From: Verrucomicrobiaceae bacterium UBA1938 | GTDB lineage: Bacteria > Verrucomicrobiota > Verrucomicrobiia > Verrucomicrobiales > Verrucomicrobiaceae | DNA: 64,000 nucleotides | Assembly: GCA_002336895.1 (NCBI GenBank) | Contig: DDFC01000032.1 | Span: 248,001 to 312,000 of the forward strand | Reading direction: 5' to 3' | In this document: positions 9,378-17,588 of the stretch, piece after piece | How positions within the stretch are numbered: position 1 is the first letter of the stretch | Layout: each line of letters opens with the position of its first letter | Made by a program: the position numbers and the translations under genes | Notes under the pieces: model-generated | Told to the model about the DNA's origin: nothing | The model's input: the letters and a program-made list of their open reading frames with translations, nothing else | Databases searched by the model: none

Positions 9378-10316
9378 ATGGACGAACATTGCCGCATTCT
9401 CTCGCTCGATGGTGGGGGCCTCAAAGGCCTCTTCACCGCTAAACTCCTCTCTGACCTCGAAGCCAACCTAGGCATCCGTGTCGCCGAACACTTTGATCTG
9501 ATCACGGGAACCTCAACAGGGGCAATCATCGCGATTGGCCTTGGTTTGGGTATCCCCGCCAGCGAACTCCTCTCCTTCTATCGGGAGAAGGGGCCTTCCA
9601 TCTTTGATGCCCCAAGCTATGGGCTGCTTTCCTCCAAATACGCGGCTGAACCGCTGAAGAAGGCTCTCACGGATGTCTTCGGCGAGCGGACGCTCGGAGA
9701 CTCAAGGAGCCGTCTCGTGATTCCTGCGTTTAACATCCAGCGACGAGAAGTGAAGCTCTTCAAGACCCGCCACGCGCCACGCTTCCTTAAAGACTGGAAA
9801 ATGTCTGCGGTGGACGTGGCCATGGCTTCAGCAGCAGCCCCAACCTACCTGCCCTCCTTTGTTGATGATTCGCTCATCCAGTATGTGGATGGAGGAGTCT
9901 GGGCAAACAATCCGGCTATGGTAGGTGTTGTCGAGGCCATGGGTGTCCTTGGCTACAACCGTTGTGATATCTCCGTTCTAAGCATCGGGACAACACGAGA
10001 GGTGAATCGCATGGACGCAATCAAGAAGAACGGCGGGATCACAACATGGGCATTGAAAGCCACTGATGTCTTCATCGGCGCGGACTCATCAGCGACTGAT
10101 GCCATGGTTGAGCTTCTGCTCCGAGACCACCCCGATGAAGATGCGATGCGCTACGTGCGCATTAACCCGCCCGTAACCGAGGGAGAGTTCAAACTTGATC
10201 GTCTATCTGAGTCGCTGATCGCACTGGGGGCTCGTGAGGCCGAACATGCAAGCAGGCAACTAAGACGACGCTTCTTCGACACCAAGGCAGCGTCATTTAC
10301 CCCTGAACCCTTTTAA
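9378..10316 (+). CDS. CBASS effector: patatin-like phospholipase (CapV/CapE type)
   Basis: 312 aa patatin fold. The oxyanion-hole motif DGGGLKG is at residues 11-17, the nucleophile elbow GTSTG has Ser46, and the catalytic Asp lies in YVDGGVWANN near residue 170. No signal peptide, so it is cytosolic, as expected for an effector that degrades the inner membrane when a cyclic oligonucleotide binds. It is immediately followed by a CD-NTase and an E2-like gene, which identifies it as a CBASS effector rather than a metabolic patatin. All catalytic residues are present. Confidence 0.9.
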   Translation: MDEHCRILSLDGGGLKGLFTAKLLSDLEANLGIRVAEHFDLITGTSTGAIIAIGLGLGIPASELLSFYREKGPSIFDAPSYGLLSSKYAAEPLKKALTDVFGERTLGDSRSRLVIPAFNIQRREVKLFKTRHAPRFLKDWKMSAVDVAMASAAAPTYLPSFVDDSLIQYVDGGVWANNPAMVGVVEAMGVLGYNRCDISVLSIGTTREVNRMDAIKKNGGITTWALKATDVFIGADSSATDAMVELLLRDHPDEDAMRYVRINPPVTEGEFKLDRLSESLIALGAREAEHASRQLRRRFFDTKAASFTPEPF

Positions 10317-10328
10317 ATCCAACGCTCT

Positions 10329-11498
10329 ATGATACCAAAGACCCCCCATGACCTCAAAGTAGAGCTGCTAAAGGCAGCCATCGACTCGCTGAGTATCCCA
10401 CCAGGGATTTACGACAAGGCTGTCGAGCGATACAAATCCGTAACCGCATTCCTGGAGAAGCCCGGCACACGAGTTGCCGCATGGAATCCATCGCAGTTCG
10501 TTCAGGGCAGCGCTGCTCTCGGCCTTGCCGTTCGTCCGCTCGGGAAAGACGATTTTGACTTCGATGTGTCCTGCGAAGTGACTCCGCCTGCACACTTAAC
10601 GTCGAACCAGGTCAGAAAAGAAGTTGAGGCGAGACTACGCGAGGACGCGAACTACGCTCGAATGTTGAACACATCGAAGATGCGGTGCCTGCGCCTCGAC
10701 TACGCCGAATCCGAGAAATTTCATTTGGACATCGTGGTTGGCAGGATTGCCCGATGGCTAAGCAGAACCGGAACCGCTGTTCAAATTCCGGACAAAGCTG
10801 CGGAGCAATGGGTAGGCTCTGACCCACGCAGTTACATTGAGTGGTTCAAAGTCCGTCAGAAGGTAACTGAATACGCGAGTGCCCTAAATTCCTTTTCAAA
10901 CGTTAAGAAAGCGGATGTGGCTCCTGCGCCAGAACAGCCAGAAGCAAACGAGAAGATGCCTCTGCAATGGGTCATTCAAGCAATGAAGCGTCATCGTGAT
11001 CTCTCATTCCAGGGGCAGATGTCGGCAGACGCACCCATTAGCATCATCATCACCACACTAGCGGCGAAGGCATACCAAGGTGAGCGCGACATCTTGGAAT
11101 CGCTCAAGAACATAACCGCGAGAATGTTGAATCAGTTTGACGATGGTGCAGGGCGTTCCGTGGTTTTGAATCCCATTCTATCAAGCGAGAACTTTGCGGA
11201 TAAGTGGCCGCTGAAGCCGCATCGCCGCCGAGCCTTTTTCGAGTGGCACGAGGCGTTTGCTAGAGATGTTCAAGCTTTGCTGATTGCTGACAAGCTTGTG
11301 TCCATTTCAGGCGCTCTCGAAAAGCTGGTTGGAGATGCCGCGAAAGGAGCGGCATTTGCTGCACATGCCAGTGCAATCAAAACCATGCAGGACTCGAAGA
11401 CTCTAGGTGTGACCTCGGCTTTTGCGACGCTTGGCTCAACTATCGCCGGTGCTCGTCCTATGCCTGCTCACACCAACTTTGGGAGGAACGTGCTTTGA
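10329..11498 (+). CDS. CBASS CD-NTase (cGAS/DncV-like nucleotidyltransferase)
   Basis: 389 aa. The nucleotidyltransferase core shows VQGSAALG (GS at 60-61), acidic residues in KDDFDFDVSC (about 75-79) and a third acid in KFHLDIVVG (about 136), the metal ligands of the DncV/OAS fold. The helical C-terminal half ends in NFGRNVL. On phage infection such enzymes make a cyclic di- or trinucleotide that activates the neighbouring effector. In E2-containing CBASS the enzyme is primed through its C-terminus; this tail ends NVL, not in glycine, with a Gly five residues... before the end region (NFG). It is 12 bp downstream of the patatin gene and overlaps the E2 start. Confidence 0.9.
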   Translation: MIPKTPHDLKVELLKAAIDSLSIPPGIYDKAVERYKSVTAFLEKPGTRVAAWNPSQFVQGSAALGLAVRPLGKDDFDFDVSCEVTPPAHLTSNQVRKEVEARLREDANYARMLNTSKMRCLRLDYAESEKFHLDIVVGRIARWLSRTGTAVQIPDKAAEQWVGSDPRSYIEWFKVRQKVTEYASALNSFSNVKKADVAPAPEQPEANEKMPLQWVIQAMKRHRDLSFQGQMSADAPISIIITTLAAKAYQGERDILESLKNITARMLNQFDDGAGRSVVLNPILSSENFADKWPLKPHRRRAFFEWHEAFARDVQALLIADKLVSISGALEKLVGDAAKGAAFAAHASAIKTMQDSKTLGVTSAFATLGSTIAGARPMPAHTNFGRNVL

Positions 11499-11923
11499 GA
11501 GGAAGGATTCCAGGACCAAAACCATTGGGGATGGCCCTACAGGGTCTCCTCCTGGAGAAGCATTGCGTTACAATCTCGAAGTCCGTCAAAGGTCCGTGCC
11601 ACATGGAATGGATCGGAAAGGTGTTGCCTGCGCCCTACTGTGATGAGTATGAGATCATGATCGACTATCGAACCGACACGCGATATCGCCCCCGCCCGGT
11701 GGTATCTGTGTTGAACCCGCTCCTACAAAAGCGCGGTGACAAAGGCTGCCCACATCGTTATGGCGATCAACAGCCTTGTCTCTATCATCCCCCCAGCAAT
11801 GAGTGGAATCCCTCAATGCCTCTGGCGCACACCATCGTGCCGTGGACTTCGAGGTGGCTCTATTACTATGAGATTTGGCTTGTGACCGGCGAGTGGCACG
11901 GCGGAGGCATTGAGCATAGCTAA
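11495..11923 (+). CDS. CBASS E2-like conjugating protein (type II-short)
   Basis: 142 aa from a TTG that overlaps the stop of the CD-NTase (TTGA); the ATG at 11531 is an alternative. The C-terminal half has the bacterial E2 signature of CBASS: H87, Cys95 in DQQPCLYHPP, NEWNPSMPLAHTIVPW, WLYYYEIWLVTGEWHGGG. Cys95 is the probable catalytic cysteine. No E1 or JAB gene accompanies the operon, so this is the E2-only type II-short arrangement, in which the E2 attaches the CD-NTase to partners through a thioester and raises its activity. The operon is complete with patatin and CD-NTase. Confidence 0.87.
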   Translation: MRGRIPGPKPLGMALQGLLLEKHCVTISKSVKGPCHMEWIGKVLPAPYCDEYEIMIDYRTDTRYRPRPVVSVLNPLLQKRGDKGCPHRYGDQQPCLYHPPSNEWNPSMPLAHTIVPWTSRWLYYYEIWLVTGEWHGGGIEHS

Positions 11924-12288
11924 GGAGGCATCGCGGAGCTGGGTGGAACTCAAGCCTTTCCAGCCGACCTTGCTACATGCGTTTGTCGGCTTTTCATCAG
12001 CGGCGTTTGGACGTTCCCCGCCCCCCATGCAAGCGCCCTTGTCGTCTGGTCTTCCCAAGTGCCTCCACCTCCTTGCCCCGAGGCTCTTGCTAGCCCAGCC
12101 ACAGCCGCGCTGGATACCATGCAGCAAATCCGCCGAGTCTACAGACCGTGAAGCAACAAGTATCTAGTGCGACTAAGGTTCAAACTGAACGCCCTCAGCC
12201 TTCTGACTTTTTTTCATTTGCTCACCAGATGGGAACGATCCTCGGGGCTAAAGAAAAGCTCCCCTCCGTAGGAGAAGAGCTTCGCTTT
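11924..12288. other. Intergenic region after CBASS; no gene seen
   Basis: 365 bp between the CBASS operon and the convergent DUF932 gene. The open frames on both strands have no protein-like composition. A pyrimidine-rich stretch with CGTTCCCCGCCCCCCATGC is present; no clear terminator hairpin. Confidence 0.5.
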
Positions 12289-13074
12289 TCACGCGGACAA
12301 GCCAACGTGAGTATCCAGCAGCCCGTGAAGGGCCTCTGTCCTCTTTGGCAGCTCTTGGAGATTCCCATCTTTCAGAGACTCCGTGAACGCATTAAACAGA
12401 CTCCAGGTATTCCTCCCCTCAAATTCTTCATGCTTGGGCTCACGCCATTCATGAAGCACGTCAGGGATCAAACGATTGGAGCACACGCCGACGTCCACAG
12501 AGCGGATGATGAGGTCGTGGGCTTTGACGTCATCGATCTCAGCCTCTTTGTAGGCGGCGATGCGTTTATCCATCGAGTGCCATTTCGTCATGAGTTGACC
12601 TATGGATCGACTGACCAATTGTGGAAGGTCACGGTTGATGTAGCGGGTGTGTCGACGTGCCCATTTTATCTCTCCTGAAAATGAGAGGTTGTCGCAGACC
12701 ATTACCGAGGCACCGGCAACAATACCAGCGGGGAACATCTTGTCGTGACTGTTTCTGAGTCCGAGGATCCAGCAATAATCCTCTCCTTGGGCTTCTCTCT
12801 TCGCATGTATCTCCATGAGCCCGAAATACCTGTTCCCTTCGTGGGACAGAGAATGGGCCTGGTTTCCAATGCGAAGGTTGGTCCGTTTGAGGGTGGTCTG
12901 CACGGTGGCGATCAACTCGTGGTGAGGAATCGGATGCCAGCTTGGGGTGGCATGCGGGGTCTTCACTTTGCGGACGTCTTTAAGGTCCACATGAGAGGCG
13001 CCACAATGCAGGATGAGGTTGGGGCTTTTACGTGTTGGGGGTGGTTGGGGTAGCGGGTCAAGATTCGAGATCAT
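12289..13074 (-). CDS. DUF932 phage/plasmid-like protein
   Basis: 261 aa matching DUF932 proteins of plasmids and phages: HHELIATVQTTLKRTNLRI, then YFGLMEIHAKRE, the LGLRNSHDKMFPAGIVAGASVMVCDNLSF core and RRHTRYINRDLPQLVSRSIGQL, followed by a helical end. The biochemical function of DUF932 is not firmly known; members occur beside recombination and replication genes of mobile elements, as here (clamp, ligase, nuclease upstream in the same direction). The Pro-rich N-terminus (PLPQPPPTRKSP) is probably disordered. Confidence 0.85.
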   Translation of the reverse strand: MISNLDPLPQPPPTRKSPNLILHCGASHVDLKDVRKVKTPHATPSWHPIPHHELIATVQTTLKRTNLRIGNQAHSLSHEGNRYFGLMEIHAKREAQGEDYCWILGLRNSHDKMFPAGIVAGASVMVCDNLSFSGEIKWARRHTRYINRDLPQLVSRSIGQLMTKWHSMDKRIAAYKEAEIDDVKAHDLIIRSVDVGVCSNRLIPDVLHEWREPKHEEFEGRNTWSLFNAFTESLKDGNLQELPKRTEALHGLLDTHVGLSA

Positions 13075-13110
13075 GACGGTGTTTTCCTTTCTGTGTTGGG
13101 GGTGAGAGCG

Positions 13111-13299
13111 TCAGGTGTGTTGAACCAGGCGCTCGATTCTTTGGATGACAGGGACAGCGAGTAGACGAGCAGCCAGGTCACCAGAGGAGATCCAGTAACC
13201 ATTCTTCCATTCGACTTTGATGGTGCCGAGTGGAGTGATGATGGTGGCTCGTTTCAGTTTCTCGTGTCTGTCGAAGACGATGGACGAGATGCGTTTCAT
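13111..13299 (-). CDS. Small conserved-looking protein (62 aa)
   Basis: 62 aa, MKRISSIVFDRHEKLKRATIITPLGTIKVEWKNGYW-type sequence: a short beta-rich protein with the pattern of a small beta-barrel, then a helical tail (AARLLAVPVIQRIERLV). Function unknown. It lies 36 bp upstream of DUF932 in the same direction and follows a terminator, so it may be the first gene of a two-gene transcript. Confidence 0.6.
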   Translation of the reverse strand: MKRISSIVFDRHEKLKRATIITPLGTIKVEWKNGYWISSGDLAARLLAVPVIQRIERLVQHT

Positions 13300-13342
13300 A
13301 AAAAAAGCCCATGCCCCTCAATATAAAGAAGGACATGGGCTT
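13299..13342 (-). terminator. Rho-independent terminator after the clamp gene
   Basis: On the minus strand AAGCCCATG and CATGGGCTT pair with a loop of about 20 nt, followed by a T run. It lies just 3' of the sliding-clamp gene. Confidence 0.8.
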
Positions 13343-13358
13343 GGGTTGGAGGGGGGGG

Positions 13359-14774
13359 TTACAGCTTCATTCCTTGGAGAGAGCGAAGCGTTGACCGGAC
13401 TGACTGCATTTCCCTGGCGCTGGCTTTCTGGTCACGATTGATGACTTTAAGCTTCAAAGACAGATCTCGCAGCAGGTTGAAGCCCTCGTTGAACTTGTCG
13501 CGAATGATCAAGGTCATGTCGATGGCTTCTTCCATGGCCGTTTTCTGGCCGTCTGAGGGGGGTATTTCTGGGGTGGGGTTGTTGAGCATGGGTTTGGGGG
13601 TGGGTGGTGGTGAAACAGGCCGAGGTTGTGGCTTGTTCACCGGTTCGGATGGTGCTGGGTCTGGTGCGGTCATTCTCAGCGGCATTACGATCATTTGTTT
13701 CGCCGGCGTATGGAACCGCATTGGGCTCATGTCGTTGATGAGGCTGATGGTGTTAAGACCGAAGCTGAGGGCCTTGATGAGGAAGCGACGACTCAGGTAG
13801 ATCGTCACCTCCGGCCCTTCTGCTTTGACGTCTGAGACTGGAACTCGTGTCCAGGGCTCGTTGTTGCTGTCTTTGCCTAGAAGCAGGAACTGTCCCTTTG
13901 CCCATTCCAGCCCAATTGTTTGGTATCGGTCTGGATCGTGACAAGGCATGCGTTGGATGAGTTTGATCAGCGTTTCCAGTTTTGCCGGGTCCCAGGTGAT
14001 GCGGGTTTTGGCTTCACGCTGGTCTGGAACCGTGATGCGCCAGTCAGGATATTTTCCCTGAATCTGACGGCTTATGAATCGCCAGCGCCTTGATGAGAGC
14101 TGGACGAACTCATTGTCTGACTTCATCTGCCATTCCCCGTCCTGATTGAACTCCTTCCAGCCAATGAACTTGTTGGAGGGAATGAGGACTGAGCTTTGGA
14201 TGGGCAGGGTGAACGAATTGGCACTGAAGAGATGCTTTCCGTCTGTCCCTACCACATTGAAGGCCTTGGGGTTGCTGGCGTCGATGAAGGCACCGTTGAG
14301 GATGTAGCGGGTTTGATCTGAGCTGGCACATTCGAGAGCCTGATGAAGGGACTCACGAACGGCAGGAGACAGGACTACGGCTTCGGTTTTGATGCGTGGG
14401 ATCTGCGGGAACAGCTCCAAGGAGATCGGTTTGACCTTGGATGCGCCGAGGTTTGCAGCCAGGGCGAACCGGATGATTGGTCCTTGGGGTGTGTTTTCGA
14501 TTAGAAGGCGCTCGGCTTTGTCACAGCTTTTGGTAAGCTGATAGAGCTGGTCATACGGGATGAGCACAGCGAGAGGTGGGCCTTCAGATGGGTGTTCGAG
14601 TCTGAGAGTCACAAAACGATCCAGATCGGAACCGGTAAGGGCGATCCATCCTTCGTGAGTTCTTTCGACTTTAACGCAGAGCAAGGCAGGCAAGGTGGCT
14701 TTATGGTTGATGACCTTGCCGATGCCTAGAAGTGCGGTTTTAAGCTCCGCAATGGGCAGGGCGATGGGTTGCAT
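13359..14774 (-). CDS. dnaN-like: DNA polymerase III beta sliding clamp homologue, element-encoded, with C-terminal extension
   Basis: 471 aa; the first about 380 fit the three-domain clamp. Domain 1: IAELKTALLGIGKVINHKATLPALLCVKV. Domain 2: RESLHQALECASSDQTRYILNGAFIDA...VVGTDGKHLFSA, matching the LNGV...ATDGHRLA region. Domain 3: LETLIKLIQRM to RRFLIKAL...MSPMRFHTPAKQMIVMPLRM, close to the normal VMPMRL end. About 90 extra residues follow: a Pro-rich linker (residues 385-415) and a helical/coiled-coil tail. A private clamp could recruit the polymerase or ligase to the element; the extension may be a dedicated docking module. It is preceded by the ligase gene and separated from it by a terminator. 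Diverged from chromosomal DnaN. Confidence 0.82.
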   Translation of the reverse strand: MQPIALPIAELKTALLGIGKVINHKATLPALLCVKVERTHEGWIALTGSDLDRFVTLRLEHPSEGPPLAVLIPYDQLYQLTKSCDKAERLLIENTPQGPIIRFALAANLGASKVKPISLELFPQIPRIKTEAVVLSPAVRESLHQALECASSDQTRYILNGAFIDASNPKAFNVVGTDGKHLFSANSFTLPIQSSVLIPSNKFIGWKEFNQDGEWQMKSDNEFVQLSSRRWRFISRQIQGKYPDWRITVPDQREAKTRITWDPAKLETLIKLIQRMPCHDPDRYQTIGLEWAKGQFLLLGKDSNNEPWTRVPVSDVKAEGPEVTIYLSRRFLIKALSFGLNTISLINDMSPMRFHTPAKQMIVMPLRMTAPDPAPSEPVNKPQPRPVSPPPTPKPMLNNPTPEIPPSDGQKTAMEEAIDMTLIIRDKFNEGFNLLRDLSLKLKVINRDQKASAREMQSVRSTLRSLQGMKL

Positions 14775-14801
14775 GGTGTTTGAGAGTTTGGGGTTAAATG
14801 C

Positions 14802-14835
14802 AAAAAGCCCATGCGCCGGAATGACACATGGGCTT
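14802..14835 (-). terminator. Rho-independent terminator after the ligase gene
   Basis: Minus-strand hairpin AAGCCCATG...CATGGGCTT followed by TTTTTG, almost the same stem as the terminator after the clamp gene. Confidence 0.78.
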
Positions 14836-14858
14836 GGGGACGTGGATGGTGGTTGAGC

Positions 14859-15917
14859 TTAAACAGGCTCAGCTTTGTATTTGAGCTGGGCGGTGGTGCA
14901 TTCCGTATGGCGGATGTCCTCACGCTCTCCGAGGTAAACAGGCTGATAGATGGAGCCTGAGTCCTTGAAGGCGTAGAGGTAACGGCACTCCACAACATCA
15001 CCGGGATTGGGAATGCCATGGTTGGGTGGAATGGTCACATTCCCAGCAGGACGGATCTTGCCATTTTCAAACAAGACCAGGAGGACGCTGCGCTTATCGT
15101 TGATCTTGGAAACGATGAACGAGGCGGTTTCCACGAACTTGAATTTCAGCTGTTGGCCTCCGGCGTTGGGCCTGCCAGGTGTGTATGGCGAGTCCTAGTG
15201 CTTGAAAACGACTCCCTCCTTCCCTTCCCTCCTGAGATCCTGAAACACGCCATCTTTGCGAGGATGGACGTAAACCGGAACGCAGTCGATATGAGGGTGA
15301 TCAAAGGAGGCCAGCATGTCACGCATCCGAAGATAGCGGACAGCGAACCGTTTCGACTTCATATCCTCCGGGCCAATGGTCAGGAGGTCAAAGGCGTGGA
15401 ACTGATCCCCTACACTTTCACCGTCGAGGATGTAGCTGCCTTTGTAGCGTCGGGCGTCTTCAATGATGGCCTCAGGAACCGCCGTGGGATAGCCCAGACG
15501 GTTGATGCCTGTAATGGTGTCGCCTTCCTTTTTGATGATAAGCCGGCGTCCATCGTATTTCTCCTGCATCCAATAGTCAGGATTGAAGAGGATGTCGTTG
15601 AGCCGATTTTCCTCCAGAGGGTTGAGCAACTGACATTGAATGCCGGTGTGCTTGGTTGGAGATGAAGGAGGCTGCATCTCACCAGCGTCATTGCCGGGGA
15701 TGTAGCCTTTGGCGGTCTTTTCATGGATCAGCCTGTCGTAGATCCTTTTGGCTTCTTCATGAGTGACAGGACTTGGGGTTTTGGTGCCGGTGCTGAGCGT
15801 GGAACCTCGACGGCCATAGGCAAAGTGAACCATGAAGCCTTCGCCTTGAGGACGGATGCTGGCTTGGTAAACCTTGTCGGATGATCCTTCGCGAAAATAG
15901 AGGGTGATGCTTTCCAT
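14859..15917 (-). pseudogene. WGR-type ATP-dependent DNA ligase interrupted by an in-frame amber codon
   Basis: Residues 1-90 resemble a WGR domain (ITLYFREGSSDKVYQASI, FAYGRRGSTL). Residues 105-240 are the adenylation domain, with motif I QEKYDGRR, motif III/IIIa around YILDGESVGDQFHAFDLL and motif IV EGVVFK. After FKH the frame meets TAG (15195-15197), then continues without a shift: DSPYTPGRPNAGGQQLKFKF, motif V, and an intact OB domain (VSKINDKRSV, NVTIPPNHGIPNPGDVVE, SGSIYQPVYLG). A GTG at 15134 could restart the OB part. A nonsense mutation, a split ligase, codon readthrough or sequence error are all possible; the downstream half shows no further decay. The protein would seal nicks for element replication or repair. 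Confidence 0.82.
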
Positions 15918-15929
15918 ATTGTTGAAATG

Positions 15930-15970
15930 AAAAGAGCCGGACCATCCATATAGTGGACGATCCGGCTCTT
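15930..15970 (-). terminator. Rho-independent terminator after the two-TM membrane protein gene
   Basis: Minus-strand AAGAGCCGGA...TCCGGCTCTT 10-bp stem followed by TTTC, between the membrane protein gene and the ligase start. Confidence 0.75.
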
Positions 15971-15991
15971 GGGTTTTGTCGTTGGGGAGTG

Positions 15992-16501
15992 TTAGTAGCC
16001 GTAGGGGTCTCGCCTTTGTTGGCTGGAGCGTATGCGCATGACAAGGATGCTTCGCCCGATGAAGACCATGCCCGACACCAGAAGGATGCAGAGCAGGACT
16101 GACAACGGGAACAGAATGAAGCTGCTCATGGTCGAGTTCAGCAATGCAATCCAGCTTTTGAGCTGTTCCAGTGCCAGTGTGACCAACGGAGCCACAATGA
16201 CCACAGGAACGGCAATGGCGATGGATAGACGTGCGTTCATTTTGACGAACTCACGAAGCTGCCCCGATGGAGACAGCCAGTGCTCCAGTGTGGTGAGGAT
16301 GAACCGGATCACCTCAGCAGCTCTTTCGATGCCGTTGAGGTGTGGAAGTTCATTATCGACTACGGGCGCTGGCAGCGGTCTAGGACGCCAATGTTGCGTG
16401 AACATTTTCTTCAGTCGCTTGGGCCATGTGGGGCTTACGACCGTTGATGGATGCTGGGGAAGGTGTTGATCCTCCTCCCATTCGTCGGGTGAATGAGTCA
16501 T
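15992..16501 (-). CDS. Membrane protein with two transmembrane segments (169 aa)
   Basis: Two hydrophobic helices: LSIAIAVPVVIVAPLVTLAL (about residues 92-112) and FILFPLSVLLCILLVSGMVFI (about 128-150), with a basic C-terminal tail. The N-terminal 60 residues are Pro-rich and hydrophilic. The start at 16501 overlaps the upstream gene by 122 bp; the ATG at 16405 (MFTQHW) would shorten the overlap to 26 bp and is a reasonable alternative. No family recognised. Membrane proteins of this kind in mobile elements often belong to transfer or envelope functions, but nothing specific points there. Confidence 0.6.
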   Translation of the reverse strand: MTHSPDEWEEDQHLPQHPSTVVSPTWPKRLKKMFTQHWRPRPLPAPVVDNELPHLNGIERAAEVIRFILTTLEHWLSPSGQLREFVKMNARLSIAIAVPVVIVAPLVTLALEQLKSWIALLNSTMSSFILFPLSVLLCILLVSGMVFIGRSILVMRIRSSQQRRDPYGY

Positions 16502-16751
16502 AGAAGTGTTTGCGGGTTTTGGAGCCTAAGGCGGTTCCGAGAATGAGGAGAAACGCACAGCCAACAGCCAGAGAACCGGTAGCGATTTGCCAGCGGTTGA
16601 GGCTTTGGGTTTGTGCGGCGAGTTTGTTTTCCAAGCCGTCGATCTTGATTTGCATGACGAGCAAAGGATCGGGCTTCGATGAGAACCAGCCTGCATGTGC
16701 TGTTGGCGAGAACAGGAGCAGGCCGATGATGAGGTTGAGGAGGTGTTTCAT
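16380..16751 (-). CDS. Exported small membrane protein (123 aa)
   Basis: Begins with a classical signal peptide (MKHLLNLIIGLLLFSPTAHA, cut after AHA), then a short helical region (MQIKIDGLENKLAAQTQSLNRW) and a transmembrane segment ATGSLAVGCAFLLILGTALGS (about 57-77), with a hydrophilic, probably cytoplasmic, C-terminus. Function unknown. It is 18 bp downstream of the nuclease gene and overlaps the next membrane protein gene, so the three are probably cotranscribed. Confidence 0.65.
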   Translation of the reverse strand: MKHLLNLIIGLLLFSPTAHAGWFSSKPDPLLVMQIKIDGLENKLAAQTQSLNRWQIATGSLAVGCAFLLILGTALGSKTRKHFYDSFTRRMGGGSTPSPASINGRKPHMAQATEENVHATLAS

Positions 16752-16769
16752 GGGGTGGTGTGTTTGTGG

Positions 16770-17588
16770 TTAGGTCCATCGTCTGCACTCACCGAAGAAC
16801 TCGCATCCCATACAGGCAAGGCTGGGGGATGGATAAAACTCAGCACGCCCCACTTCCTCGTAATAAGTGTCCATGAGATGAAACAGGCGATGTTCCTGCT
16901 GCTGTGTCATGGGAGGTAGAGAGGTGATGCTGAGCTTGGGGTTCTTCAGTTTGACCAGGTGATGCAGCTCAATGCCTTTTTCCTGTTTACCCGTGTTGTG
17001 ACGGTAGAGGACGGCGTAGCTGCTCACCTGGAGTTCATGCAGGTGTTCGATGGTGGTTTGGTTTGGGGTGGATGAACTCGTCTTGAAGTCGATGATTTTG
17101 CCTTCTTGAACGAGATCGAGGATGCCGATGAGGCGAGGTAGACCATGGTGGGACAGGTCGGCTTCTACGGATACTTCCACGGCGTCTGGTTTGGTTTGAG
17201 CCATGGAGGTGTTTTGCCTGATGTAGGTATCAATGAGCCTCCATCCTGTGGTTTTAGCCTCTTCTTCCTCACCGGTCTCCCAAGGAACAGAGCCTTCAGA
17301 GATGTCTGCCCACGCTTTCGAGTATGCGTCATGCAGTTCCCGGAGTGTGAGCGGTTTATTGAGCCATCGTGCTTTGCTCCATGCCTTCAATGCGGAGTGA
17401 ACCGAATTGCCGAGATGGAGCGAGGCTGTCTTTGGCTTTTTGAGTCGGAGAACGTAGCGGTAGTAGAACTTCAACCGACACTGCAGGAAGAGGTTCAGCC
17501 GCGAAGCCGATACCTCCTCCTGCAATGACTGGATGATTTCCCTTTCGCTGCGCTCTGTTTGTTTTGGAGCTTCAGCGAGAGTATTCAT
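16770..17588 (-). CDS. PD-(D/E)XK nuclease (RecB/Cas4-like)
   Basis: 272 aa from the ATG at 17588, which overlaps the previous stop (ATGA); an in-frame ATG at 17621 is an alternative. The N-terminus has SRLNLFLQCRLKFYYRYVL, the YxxCPxxFxxRY-like entry of PDDEXK_1 proteins. The active site is GILDLVQEGKIIDFKTSS (D...D-x-K, about residues 155-172), followed by QVSSYAVLYR, the QxxxY motif. The end has CMGCEFFGECRRW; with the N-terminal Cys this gives four cysteines placed like the iron-sulfur cluster of AddB/Cas4 nucleases. Likely a DNA exonuclease for end resection in element recombination. Confidence 0.85.
   Translation of the reverse strand: MNTLAEAPKQTERSEREIIQSLQEEVSASRLNLFLQCRLKFYYRYVLRLKKPKTASLHLGNSVHSALKAWSKARWLNKPLTLRELHDAYSKAWADISEGSVPWETGEEEEAKTTGWRLIDTYIRQNTSMAQTKPDAVEVSVEADLSHHGLPRLIGILDLVQEGKIIDFKTSSSTPNQTTIEHLHELQVSSYAVLYRHNTGKQEKGIELHHLVKLKNPKLSITSLPPMTQQQEHRLFHLMDTYYEEVGRAEFYPSPSLACMGCEFFGECRRWT

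Noticed and set aside
12148..12678. 176-aa plus-strand frame
   Set aside because: Overlaps the DUF932 gene antisense over most of its length.
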